From NCBI RefSeq assembly GCF_007558865.1, contig NZ_VLPK01000001.1, positions 186,001-250,000 on the forward strand: a stretch of DNA of 64,000 nucleotides, given 5' to 3'. The notes under the pieces are model-generated. The model did no database searches. It saw only the letters and a list, made by a program, of their open reading frames with translations, and had not been told where the DNA came from. This DNA comes from Mucilaginibacter corticis. GTDB taxonomy: Bacteria; Bacteroidota; Bacteroidia; Sphingobacteriales; Sphingobacteriaceae. Shown piece by piece: positions 1 to 7,838 of this stretch. How positions within the stretch are numbered: position 1 is the stretch's first letter; the number at the start of each line of letters is the position of its first letter. The translations under genes were made by a program, and so were the position numbers.

Positions 1-2
1 TG

Positions 3-776
3 CTGCGGTCTGTGTTTAAAGGCCAGGCATATGTTGACCTTAAACATGATGTAGATGCCCTGTATCCCGGCGAGCTAACCAAACAGGAAACCGAGCTTAC
101 CGATGCTTTTAGAAGAATAAAATATTACTATCCGCAGAAAAAACTGCCTAAGGTTTATGCTTACTTTTCGGGCTTTAAAGCGCAAACCTCTATTGGCGAT
201 GGTTATTTTGGCATCGGGCTTGATCTTTTTTTAGGGGCTGACTCGCGCTTCTACCCTGCATTGACCGAGGTATTCCCACGCTATATATCAAGGCGCTTCA
301 CGCCCGACAATATTACGCCACGTGTTATCGAGGGGTTGGCACGCGAGGATATGTTCCCGGAACCTGACGCGGATAAAACACTGCTGTCAAAAATGATCTA
401 TGCCGGCAAGATCTTGTATTTTATGGACCAGATATTGCCCGATGTGCCCGACACGATAAAAATTGGCTACACCACCAAACAGGAGAAATGGTGCAAGGAA
501 CACAGATCAGTTATATGGGCCTATCTTTTAGATCAAAGCCTGTTGTACGAAACTGATTACCAGAAAATACAGACTTATACCAACGAAGCGCCGTTTACAC
601 CGCAACTTGGCGAGCATAATGAGTCGGCACCCAGGTTAGGCATCTGGACTGGATGGCAAATTGTTAAAGAATATATGGAGAAGCGCCCTGACGTGACCTT
701 GCAAAAGCTAATGGAAAACAGCGACGCGCAAAAAATACTGAACGATTCAAAGTACCGGCCCAGGGATGACCAGTAG
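3..776 (+). CDS. gldB: Gliding motility lipoprotein GldB, 5' end outside window
   Basis: This is the C-terminal part of a GldB-family protein. GldB is a lipoprotein needed for gliding and type IX secretion-linked functions in Flavobacterium, and it also occurs in non-gliding Bacteroidota. The frame is open to the left window edge, so the apparent GTG start at 12 is probably internal; family members are around 320 residues and about 257 are visible. The lipobox is therefore not visible. Family-typical stretches include IKYYYPQ near the start of the visible part, the DGYFGIGLDLFLG stretch, and the RLGIWTGWQIV segment near the C-terminus. The gene ends in a strong hairpin terminator shared with the converging small gene. 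GldC, often next to GldB in flavobacteria, is not downstream here. Confidence 0.85.
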   Translation: MRSVFKGQAYVDLKHDVDALYPGELTKQETELTDAFRRIKYYYPQKKLPKVYAYFSGFKAQTSIGDGYFGIGLDLFLGADSRFYPALTEVFPRYISRRFTPDNITPRVIEGLAREDMFPEPDADKTLLSKMIYAGKILYFMDQILPDVPDTIKIGYTTKQEKWCKEHRSVIWAYLLDQSLLYETDYQKIQTYTNEAPFTPQLGEHNESAPRLGIWTGWQIVKEYMEKRPDVTLQKLMENSDAQKILNDSKYRPRDDQ

Positions 777-790
777 GCTTAAAACAAAAA

Positions 791-824
791 GCGTCCGGTA
801 AGTAATTTACCGGACGCTTTTTTT
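791..824. terminator. Bidirectional hairpin terminator
   Basis: An 11-bp perfect stem (791-801 with 807-817) with a 5-nt loop is followed by a T run (818-824) on the plus strand. The A-rich stretch 781-790 gives a T-rich run on the minus strand. It lies between the converging gldB and small membrane protein genes and can serve both. Confidence 0.9.
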
Positions 825-841
825 ATATACTGTTGTACAGA

Positions 842-1027
842 TTACTTAATGATAGTGAACACCGCTTTAAGGCCCACACCAACACCCACAGCCATAATTA
901 CGTTAGCCACAGCCGAAGCATGTTTAAAATCCGCGAAGCGTAAATAAACACCCACCAAACCTATAATTACTGCAATGATCAATAATATGTAATGACGTTC
1001 TGAATTTGCTTCTTCCATTGAGCTCAT
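842..1027 (-). CDS. Small two-helix membrane protein of unknown function
   Basis: The likely product has 61 residues and begins MSSMEEANSE; a longer frame to 1111 exists but its first 28 residues are basic and aromatic and look like untranslated sequence. Two hydrophobic segments are visible, around residues 15-31 (LLIIAVIIGLVGVYLRF) and 38-58 (ASAVANVIMAVGVGVGL...). I do not recognise a characterised family. It converges on gldB and shares its terminator. The start could also be the second Met, three codons later. Confidence 0.6.
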   Translation of the reverse strand: MSSMEEANSERHYILLIIAVIIGLVGVYLRFADFKHASAVANVIMAVGVGVGLKAVFTIIK

Positions 1028-1135
1028 AATGCGTATTTTTTTGTTGGTACAAAAATAGAAATGTTTACCGAAAAAGGAATAGCGTTTTAAAGATTTTAAA
1101 TATTGTTTCAATCACGCAGGAAAGTTGATATTCTA

Positions 1136-2188
1136 CTACCTGATATCCCCAAAATGCACATGCTCTGTTATCGCGTTAGCATCATTTAATAACTGTATGG
1201 TTGTTGACGGGCCAAGGTTTAGCGGGGCGGTCCACGAGCGCAATGCCCATACTACTTTTTTGTCCGGCGTAACTTCAATAGCCTGTACCGGTTGGTTTTG
1301 CGGATCGATCTTGCCGGGGCCTTCCCACGAATTAAACCAATTGTTAATTAACGTATTGCCATTGGCCAGGCGGGTGGCTATCTGCGGCTCGGGGAAACTA
1401 TAGTCGGGAATATCGCTCATCATGTACTCCCACACTATCTCGCCCTTGCGGTTAACTTCCCGGGCGTATGATGTTCTGTGCCCCTCGTGTCCACAGGCCA
1501 ATATATTATCGTTTTTTAACGGCTCGACAGACCATACGCCCGGCATATCGATAGACAAAAGTTGCTTGCCGTTAATATCATATTCGCAGATCTTGCCCAG
1601 GTCCATATGTGCCACCAGGATATTACCATCTTTAGTCAACCTTGCATGACGGAACTGCCCGTGAGTTCCCGTACCTTTTGTAGGCAATATAAACTGGCGT
1701 TCTAATTTGTTTGTTTTGATATTCATTACAAATAGTTTGGCAGTGTCGCCATTCTGGATAAAAACTACGTGATCATTCCCGATTGGTTGCGCGGTATGTG
1801 TTTCATGATTTTTTGGGGCATCATAATTCCAGAGCACGTTCTTGTTTTTGTCTATCAGTGTAACACCAAACTGGTGAGCAAAAAGAATATTGCCATTTTT
1901 CATCAGCACGGCGTCGCTTATCTCTCCCCTGCCCGTAGTATCAATGTATGACCATGTTATTTTGCCGTTACGCACAATATACATTTTACGGTCTTTGGCT
2001 TCGCCTGCGTAAAAGAAATCAAATTCGGCAGGGCCCTTACCCGGCAATACCGCGGGAGCGGTTTGTTTTACAGGGACAGTAGTTTGCTGCGCTTTAGCAT
2101 GATTAATAGATCCGGTTAACAAAAGCAATAAAATAACACGATTTGAAAAAGACAAGTTGCACCTGTACTTAGTTTTTATATGAGTCAT
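1136..2188 (-). CDS. Secreted beta-propeller (PQQ-like repeat) protein
   Basis: The 350-residue protein has an N-terminal signal peptide (basic start, then VILLLLLTGS, cleavage near the AKAQ motif around residue 34). The rest consists of repeated blades with short beta motifs such as DGNILVAH, KNGNILFAH, NDNILACGHEG and LANGNTLINN, separated by W-[SN]-Y/VVWAL strands. This pattern is typical of PQQ-like or arylsulfotransferase-like propellers. There is no identifiable catalytic domain, so a ligand-binding or scaffolding role in the periplasm or at the surface is the most that can be said. It is transcribed on its own, about 90 bp after the thioredoxin-like gene. Confidence 0.7.
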   Translation of the reverse strand: MTHIKTKYRCNLSFSNRVILLLLLTGSINHAKAQQTTVPVKQTAPAVLPGKGPAEFDFFYAGEAKDRKMYIVRNGKITWSYIDTTGRGEISDAVLMKNGNILFAHQFGVTLIDKNKNVLWNYDAPKNHETHTAQPIGNDHVVFIQNGDTAKLFVMNIKTNKLERQFILPTKGTGTHGQFRHARLTKDGNILVAHMDLGKICEYDINGKQLLSIDMPGVWSVEPLKNDNILACGHEGHRTSYAREVNRKGEIVWEYMMSDIPDYSFPEPQIATRLANGNTLINNWFNSWEGPGKIDPQNQPVQAIEVTPDKKVVWALRSWTAPLNLGPSTTIQLLNDANAITEHVHFGDIR

Positions 2189-2279
2189 AAAGGCATCTTA
2201 ATTAGTATTTAAAATTACCCAATGATGGATAGCTTATAAAATATATCAGGGTTAAAATGTGCAATCGTTGCCGTTAAAG

Positions 2280-2990
2280 CTATTGATCATTATGGCTTAT
2301 CAGGAAATCTACGTCGTCTTTTAATTTTTTGTAATTCATATTAAATGCTTGCTCTTCAGTTACAGTTATAGATTTCCCATCCGGCCCAACATAATTAACA
2401 GCAACCGCAGCCCCTTCTTCATCATATTTAACAATTTGCTTGTTAGTTGTTACCATATAATTTGTAGGGTACCCTCTAAAATGTTTAAAACCACCAATGT
2501 TTATCTCATGAATATCGTCTGGTACTTGTGTAATAGATGGTACAATATAAATTGCATTATCATACAAAGCAGCAAGCTTTTCGGTTTCCTCCCGGGTGTT
2601 CCAAAACAATACTATAAAATCAATTTTATCTTTATAAGCTTTCGTTATTTTGTTTAAAGCGGGAATCTCGGCACGGCACGGGGCACACCAACTTGCAGAT
2701 ACTGTTATTAAAACAGGCTTTTTCATTTTACCAAGGCTGATAGTTTTACCTTTTAAATCCTTGAACTGATGATTACCCAAATAACTGTTGGTGATACAAC
2801 GGTTGATGGAATCGTAATAAGTTTGGGCCCGCTTTTCATCTTTGGCATCCCAGGCTTTATTACAATCAATAAGGTATTGTTTTACTAAAGGCTCGGTATC
2901 AGCAAACATCTTTTTTGGTTGATTGGCAGTTTGCGCGTAACAAATTGTTTGGGCTATACAGCATATTAACCCAATTGCAAGGTTTTTCAT
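2280..2990 (-). CDS. TlpA-like periplasmic thioredoxin-fold protein
   Basis: The protein has a signal peptide (residues 1-20, ending CYAQ), a poorly conserved helical region (about 30-75), and a thioredoxin fold with the redox motif WCAPC (Cys102 and Cys105). KMKKPVLITVSAS precedes the motif and RAEIPALNKI follows it, as in TlpA/ResA proteins. Members of this family reduce or oxidise disulfides of exported proteins, often in cytochrome maturation or oxidative protein handling. The C-terminal part is longer than a bare TlpA domain. No partner gene adjoins it; the gene stands between a propeller gene and a divergent cupin gene. The specific substrate cannot be read from the sequence. Confidence 0.75.
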   Translation of the reverse strand: MKNLAIGLICCIAQTICYAQTANQPKKMFADTEPLVKQYLIDCNKAWDAKDEKRAQTYYDSINRCITNSYLGNHQFKDLKGKTISLGKMKKPVLITVSASWCAPCRAEIPALNKITKAYKDKIDFIVLFWNTREETEKLAALYDNAIYIVPSITQVPDDIHEINIGGFKHFRGYPTNYMVTTNKQIVKYDEEGAAVAVNYVGPDGKSITVTEEQAFNMNYKKLKDDVDFLISHNDQ

Positions 2991-3193
2991 GGTTTAAGAT
3001 TTAAGTTTCCAATAAACGCTGTTAGCAGCAATGTAGTATTCGGTTAAATACATTTAGCGCAAATTTGCCGGCCCACGAAAAAAAATAACAGTAGCTTAAT
3101 ATACTGCGTTATTTAATTTCGTTATTTTGTTGTATTGGGTGTAAGTTGCGCAACTTGTTTGCGGGGCAATATGTTCCTGATCCGAAATAATAT

Positions 3194-4072
3194 ATGAGCT
3201 TTATTCTGCACCCAATTGATACTGTTGACACCATTTCGCCACAGGATTTTAAAAAAAACTACCTTGATCCACGCCGGCCGTTGGTTATTAAGCACCTCAC
3301 CGACAACTGGGCCGCACGCGAAAAATGGACTCCAGAATTTTTAAAGCAAACTGTTGGCAATAAAGAGGTGCCTTTGTATGACAACTCAAAGGCCGATCCG
3401 TCAAAGCCTATTAATTCGTCGGCTGCAAAAATGCCTTTTGATAGCTATATCGATCTGATCATGTCGCAGCCAACCGAGTTGCGCATTTTCTTTTTTAATA
3501 TATTTAAACAGGCTCCGCAATTATTAAACGATATTGTTTTGCCTAAAGACTTGATGGGTGGCTTTTTAGAAAGCATGCCGGCCATGTTTTTCGGCGGATC
3601 AAACTCGGTCACTTTTTTGCATTATGATATCGACCTGCCGCATATCTTTCATACCCATTTTGGCGGACGCAAGCATATCATCCTGTTCGAGAACAAGTGG
3701 AAACGCCGTTTATACTGTATCCCTAATGCTACCTACGCTTTAGAGGATTATGATGTGGCAAACCCGGATATCAAAAAATTCCCGGCCCTTGACGGCGTTG
3801 AGGGTATCGAACTATTTTTAGAGCATGGCGATACCCTGTTCATGCCTACCGGCTACTGGCACTGGATGAAATATGTAGAAGGTGGCTACTCATTAAGCCT
3901 GCGCGCCTGGGATGCGTCTATGGCCCGCAAAGCAGCAAGCGTATATAACCTGGCCATTAAAGGCGGGGTAGACAGCGTTTTAAAAATGGCTTTTAAAGGC
4001 AGTTATGCACGATACCGCGAAAAGCTGGCTGTGAAATGGGCGGATAGAGCTTTAGCGGCGGGGAAACCGTAA
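3194..4072 (+). CDS. Cupin-like / JmjC-type 2-oxoglutarate-dependent dioxygenase family protein
   Basis: This 292-residue cytosolic protein matches the Cupin_8 (JmjC-like) family. Metal ligands are visible: the HxD pair at His143 and Asp145 (FLHYDIDLPH) and a distal His223 in MPTGYWHWM. The basic residues around GGRKHI could bind the 2-oxoglutarate carboxylate. Family members hydroxylate protein or small-molecule side chains using Fe(II), oxygen and 2-oxoglutarate; the substrate here is unknown. The N-terminal RRPLVIKHLTDNWAA segment is also family-typical. It is monocistronic, divergent from the thioredoxin-like gene, and followed by a long repeat element. Confidence 0.75.
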   Translation: MSFILHPIDTVDTISPQDFKKNYLDPRRPLVIKHLTDNWAAREKWTPEFLKQTVGNKEVPLYDNSKADPSKPINSSAAKMPFDSYIDLIMSQPTELRIFFFNIFKQAPQLLNDIVLPKDLMGGFLESMPAMFFGGSNSVTFLHYDIDLPHIFHTHFGGRKHIILFENKWKRRLYCIPNATYALEDYDVANPDIKKFPALDGVEGIELFLEHGDTLFMPTGYWHWMKYVEGGYSLSLRAWDASMARKAASVYNLAIKGGVDSVLKMAFKGSYARYREKLAVKWADRALAAGKP

Positions 4073-4103
4073 TTGCTATAATGCTTGATTGAACGCGTCG
4101 CAG

Positions 4104-4524
4104 CGCTCAATTGCCATTGTGCCTTTGTTACTTTCGTTGATGAAAGTAACCAAAATCAAGTCAGCAAAGAGGCTTCTTTGCGCTCTTGGCTTTTGCCCTG
4201 CAGTCCAGGTAAAACCTCGGGCCGCGCCTCTTTTGCCCCGCTATCGCACCCACATTGCCTCCGCTTCAGCAAAACCTGCGGATGCCCGTGCCAACTCACA
4301 AGGCCACCATTGTTTTACCTTCCCTCACCTGAAGCTTTTTTGCTGACACACTGTTCTAACAATAATTTTGTATCTGAATAAAATTCAAAAAAAGAAGCGC
4401 AAAGGCCAGTCAGGGCGCGCGGCCGGGAGTCTGGCCCTCGGGTGGTGGCAGCGATCGGCCTGACTTGATCTTTTGGTTACTTTTGGATCAAGCCAAAAGT
4501 AACAGCCATAGCGGCAATTGAGCG
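4104..4524. repeat. Imperfect inverted-repeat element, MITE-like, non-coding
   Basis: The two ends are imperfect inverted copies. The left arm (4104-4164) and right arm (4460-4524) share the words CGCTCAATTGCC, GTTACTTT, AAAGTAACCAAAA and ATCAAGTCAG in inverted order. The centre is GC-rich, unlike its surroundings, and has no credible gene: two short plus-strand frames overlap it without codon or domain signal. No target-site duplication was established. It fills the gap between the cupin gene and the frameshifted NTF2-like gene. Confidence 0.6.
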
Positions 4525-4563
4525 TTACCAAGCGACAATAAAGCGTGTAATAAACCAAGGCCA

Positions 4564-4985
4564 CTAACTGGTATGATCACAAACAATCACCCACTTACCA
4601 TCAATCTTTTTAAACCATAAAGTATAATAACCACCAACATCACCTTTATCCGCTTTAAATGCCAACCGCCAAACACAAAGGCATTTTTAGCGTCAAGCAC
4701 TTCAACCTTTAAAATATTAAAAGCAAGTTCACCCATTGCGGCTTTGTCGGGATAGCCTTTTTTATAATTATTAAGCGTGTTCTGCCAGCCATAGGTAGGC
4801 GCGGTTTTTCCTACAAACATCAGCGAATCCGACTTCCAGTAGCCCTGCATAAAAGTTTCAACATCGCCACGGTTCCAGGCCTGGCGCTGATCTTCCATCA
4901 CTTTTAAAATGGCTTGGCGGTCTTGCGCATGTAAAACCATGCAGGTGCTTAATAGCAGCAGGCATGAAAGTAAAAGCTTTTTCAT
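4564..4985 (-). pseudogene. NTF2-like (SnoaL/DUF4440-type) secreted protein with a frameshift near the 3' end
   Basis: The protein begins with a signal peptide (MKKLLLSCLLLLSTCMVLHAQ) and continues as a typical NTF2-like fold (AILKVMEDQRQAWNRGDVETFMQGYW). After GGWHLKR the reading frame switches to an implausible tail that stops at 4587. In the next frame the sequence continues as KGDVGGYYTLWFKKIDGKW and ends at a TAG at 4564, which is exactly what the family has there. Adding one base near 4649-4652 (minus-strand CGGATAAAG) restores about 140 residues. Either the gene has lost one base or the assembly has an error at a G run. The role of the family ranges from ketosteroid-isomerase-like enzymes to simple ligand binding. 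Confidence 0.75.
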
Positions 4986-5077
4986 TAGTGTTTGATTTGA
5001 GGATTTGAAAATGAGCCTAATCGGTTAAATATAATTAATCACTAACAATTGGCTGATGCTAAATCAAAAAAACATTT

Positions 5078-5085
5078 TAGCTTTG
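5078..5085 (+). promoter_or_regulatory. Candidate -7 element TAGCTTTG upstream of the sugar kinase
   Basis: TAGCTTTG fits the Bacteroidota -7 consensus TAnnTTTG and lies 22 bases before the kinase ATG. The nearest TTG (5049-5051) is 26 bases upstream, longer than usual, so only the -7 part is convincing. Confidence 0.4.
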
Positions 5086-5107
5086 AATTTTAAGTACAGC
5101 CTGAATT

Positions 5108-5983
5108 ATGAAGAATAGCATATTGTGTTTTGGTGAAGTTTTATGGGATGCCTTTGGCGAAGAAAAAGTAGCCGGCGGCGCAACCATGAATGTAGCGTTC
5201 CATTTGGCGCAGCAAGGTGCAAAGGCTGCTTTTGCCAGCAGCGTGGGCACCGATGCTTCGGGTGCCGAGCTGGCAGATTTTCTGAAAGACAACGGCTTGT
5301 TCAGCGAACTGATTCAACATGACTCAACGCTGCCAACCTGCGAGGTTACCGTGCAATTAGACGAACACCAGCAGGCAACTTATATTATCCCCCAGCCTGT
5401 AACCTGGGACAATATTAAACCACAACAAGTACTTACCGCATGTGCTAAAAATGCCGCTGCCGTTGTGTTTGGCAGCCTGGTTTGTCGTGAAGACACATCG
5501 CGCAATACCTTGCTGGACTTACTGGACGTAGCGCCGGGTCTGAAAATATTTGACGTGAACCTGCGCCCGCCGCACTACACCTTAGAAACCATACAAACCC
5601 TGGCCGCGAAAGCTAATGTGGTAAAAATGAACGAAGAGGAAGCCGACCTGCTCATCAGCGATACCGGTGGCGACCTGAAAGATAAAATGACCGCGTTCCG
5701 CGAGCAATACAATACCCAGACTATTTGCGTAACCCGTGGCGCGCATGGCGCCATTGTATGGCACGACGGCGAATTTTACGAGCACCCGGGCTTTAAAGTT
5801 AAAGTAGCGGACACTGTGGGTGCAGGCGATTCTTTTTTAGCAACTTTTATTGTAGGACTGACCAATAAATTACCTATGCAGCAAGTGTTAGAAAGGGCTT
5901 GCGCGGTAGGATCATACGTTGCCAGTAAACGCGGCGCAACACCGCGCTATGTTGATGGTATTGTGGATTTGATGACGAAGTAA
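5108..5983 (+). CDS. PfkB-family carbohydrate kinase, fructokinase-like
   Basis: The 291-residue protein has the two PfkB signatures: an N-terminal GG-containing sugar-binding motif (VAGGATMNVAFHLA, residues 21-34) and the C-terminal ATP/anion-hole motif DTVGAGDSF with catalytic base Asp241. It begins ILCFGEVLWD, as fructokinases do, and NLRPPHY (151-157) also matches that branch. It probably phosphorylates a sugar such as fructose in the cytosol using ATP. No transporter or other sugar gene adjoins it, so the substrate is inferred from similarity alone. It converges with the GNAT gene, with one base between the stops. Confidence 0.8.
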   Translation: MKNSILCFGEVLWDAFGEEKVAGGATMNVAFHLAQQGAKAAFASSVGTDASGAELADFLKDNGLFSELIQHDSTLPTCEVTVQLDEHQQATYIIPQPVTWDNIKPQQVLTACAKNAAAVVFGSLVCREDTSRNTLLDLLDVAPGLKIFDVNLRPPHYTLETIQTLAAKANVVKMNEEEADLLISDTGGDLKDKMTAFREQYNTQTICVTRGAHGAIVWHDGEFYEHPGFKVKVADTVGAGDSFLATFIVGLTNKLPMQQVLERACAVGSYVASKRGATPRYVDGIVDLMTK

Positions 5984-5984
5984 A

Positions 5985-6266
5985 TTACGCTAGTAACCGC
6001 TCCCATTTAGGGTGCCGTTTCAGGTAAACTTTGACGTACTCGCAATACGGCACTATTTTATCATTGTGCGCTTCAAGGTATTTAAAGGTTTTTTCAACCA
6101 GCGCGGCGGCTACGCCCCTGCCCTCTAATTCCTGAGGGACTTCGGTATGGATCAGGAAGAACTTGTCGTCCCTTTGCTTATAGTCAATAAAAGCGCGGTG
6201 TCCGTCAACAAAGAGTTCAAAATTGTGGATAGCCTGGTTATTTATGAGTTGTAAGTCTTCGTACAT
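5985..6266 (-). CDS. Small GNAT-family N-acetyltransferase (YjdJ-type)
   Basis: The 93-residue protein matches the short GNAT family PF14542. The acetyl-CoA pyrophosphate loop is LEGRGVAAALVEKTFKYLEAH and is followed by the family-typical IVPYCEYVKVYLKRHPKW. In related proteins the conserved Cys and His of this last motif may bind acetyl-CoA differently from classical GNATs. The substrate is unknown. The gene converges on the sugar kinase with no room for a separate terminator. Confidence 0.85.
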   Translation of the reverse strand: MYEDLQLINNQAIHNFELFVDGHRAFIDYKQRDDKFFLIHTEVPQELEGRGVAAALVEKTFKYLEAHNDKIVPYCEYVKVYLKRHPKWERLLA

Positions 6267-6674
6267 GAAATAAAGGTATAAAACACCTTCGATTTAAAAG
6301 CCTGCTTAAACTTTATTTTAACAATTGGTGGCAGCGTAATTGATCGATCAATTTTTAATTTATAATACTCTTATAAACAACTATTTATAACGTTATACAG
6401 CATAAAATCACTGACATAAAAGTTGTGCCAAACTGTATCTTGAGATTCACAATAAGAAATTAATTATTTTATTATCAACAGATTGCAAAAACAGGTGTAC
6501 CAAGTGTTCCAACTGTCACACACTCGCGTGGTACAGCACAGCACTATCCCCGCACATCCCGATAGCTATCGGGACACCACTATTGTCATAGCTAACTAAC
6601 AATTCAACTTAATACCCCTTCATACCAAACTTTTGCGCAAAATATTCCGTTATTTTATAACTGAAAGGCAAAAT
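6267..6674. other. AT-rich intergenic region with one palindrome
   Basis: About 400 bases lie between the divergent GNAT and vWA genes. The DNA is AT-rich and contains the 18-bp palindrome at 6557-6574. A frame from a TTG at 6633 extends the vWA gene upstream but its 14 residues are not convincing as protein. I see no RNA gene or clear promoter match. Confidence 0.6.
6557..6574. repeat. 18-bp perfect palindrome TCCCGATAGCTATCGGGA
   Basis: TCCCGATAGCTATCGGGA is its own reverse complement. An identical copy occurs at 39564-39581, so it is a dispersed repeat. Confidence 0.85.
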
Positions 6675-7772
6675 ATGCGTGGTTTCGGATTTTCGAAGTT
6701 TACCCCCAACCAAATCCCGAAAGGCGGATTTGAAGAATTATTAAAACTATTCCTGGAATTGCTCAACTATACCGCGGGCGATGCCGGCGAAGCTTTGGCC
6801 TGGCTGAACGAGCTTGATAAACAATACAACATCACCAATGACGATTATGGCATGGGCGATTTTATTGACGAGCTGAAGCAAAAAGGCTACCTGAGCGATG
6901 ACAACCAGAATGGCGGATTTAACATCACTGCTAAAACAGAACAAAGTATCCGTCAATCGGCTTTAGAAGAGATCTTTGGCAAGCTTAAAAAGTCAGGCAA
7001 AGGCAATCACCGTTCGCCGCAAAGCGGGCAGGGCGATGAACGCAACTCAGAGCACCGCGAGTTTGAATTTGGCGACAGCCTTGACCAGATAGACATGACG
7101 CAATCTATCCATAACGCCCAGGTCAACCATGGCATCGGCGATTTCATGATGACCGAGCGCGACCTGGAAGTAGAGGAAATGGATTATAAAACCCTTACCT
7201 CTACTGTGTTGATGATAGATATATCGCACTCCATGATCCTTTATGGCGAAGACCGGATAACCCCGGCCAAGAAAGTAGCCATGGCACTGGCCGAACTGAT
7301 CCGCACCAAGTACCCTAAGGATACGCTGGATATTGTTGTGTTTGGTAATGATGCATGGCCTATTACCTTGCAGGACCTGCCTTATTTGCAGGTAGGCCCT
7401 TATCATACCAATACCTATGCCGGCTTAGAGTTGGCTACTGATCTGTTGCGCCGACGCAAGACATCAAACAAACAGATCTTTATGATAACCGACGGTAAAC
7501 CCACCTGTTTAAAGGAGGGCACTAAGTATTATAAAAACAGCATCGGCCTGGATAGAAAGGTGGTAAATAAAACCTTAAATATGGCAGCCCAATGCAAGCG
7601 TTTAAAGATCCCTATCACTACATTTATGATAGCTAAGGACCCTTACCTGCAACAGTTTGTGCGCCAGTTTACAGAAACCAATGGCGGCAAGGCATTTTAT
7701 AGTTCGCTGAACAACCTGGGCGAATACATTTTTGAGGATTACGCTAAGAATAGAAGGAAGAACGTGAGGTAA
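6675..7772 (+). CDS. von Willebrand factor A domain protein paired with an AAA+ ATPase
   Basis: The ATG at 6675 gives 365 residues; an upstream TTG at 6633 is less likely. The N-terminal 160 residues are helical with a polar, low-complexity stretch (110-130). A vWA domain follows, with an intact MIDAS: Asp182-x-Ser184-x-Ser186 (DISHS) and Asp273 in MITDGKPT. The next gene is a magnesium-chelatase-like AAA+ ATPase, and this pairing resembles the ChlI/ChlD or MoxR/vWA arrangement in which the vWA protein recognises the target and the ATPase remodels it. No porphyrin genes are nearby, so a true magnesium chelatase is unlikely. It has no signal peptide. Confidence 0.8.
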   Translation: MRGFGFSKFTPNQIPKGGFEELLKLFLELLNYTAGDAGEALAWLNELDKQYNITNDDYGMGDFIDELKQKGYLSDDNQNGGFNITAKTEQSIRQSALEEIFGKLKKSGKGNHRSPQSGQGDERNSEHREFEFGDSLDQIDMTQSIHNAQVNHGIGDFMMTERDLEVEEMDYKTLTSTVLMIDISHSMILYGEDRITPAKKVAMALAELIRTKYPKDTLDIVVFGNDAWPITLQDLPYLQVGPYHTNTYAGLELATDLLRRRKTSNKQIFMITDGKPTCLKEGTKYYKNSIGLDRKVVNKTLNMAAQCKRLKIPITTFMIAKDPYLQQFVRQFTETNGGKAFYSSLNNLGEYIFEDYAKNRRKNVR

Positions 7773-7780
7773 GCCCCCCC

Positions 7781-7838
7781 CAGCCCCCTAAAGGGGGAGT
7801 AATTGAACAATACTAACTACCTAATGACAAAATGACTA
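7781..7838. repeat. Short palindrome and repeated words between the vWA and AAA+ genes
   Basis: CCCCCT/AGGGGG (7784-7797) forms a small hairpin. It is followed by partial copies of the word CTAATGACAAA (7822-7848). The copies create decoy ATGs at 7824 and 7832 that are stopped at once; the ATG at 7839 is the one that opens the AAA+ gene. Confidence 0.5.

Noticed and set aside
1028..1111. Upstream extension of the small membrane protein to 1111
   Set aside because: The added 28 residues are basic and aromatic and the inner Met fits the membrane protein better; the DNA is likely leader sequence.
4085..4381. Two overlapping plus-strand frames of 85 and 98 codons inside the repeat element
   Set aside because: They share DNA with the inverted-repeat ends, show no domain or codon signal, and their residue content looks random.
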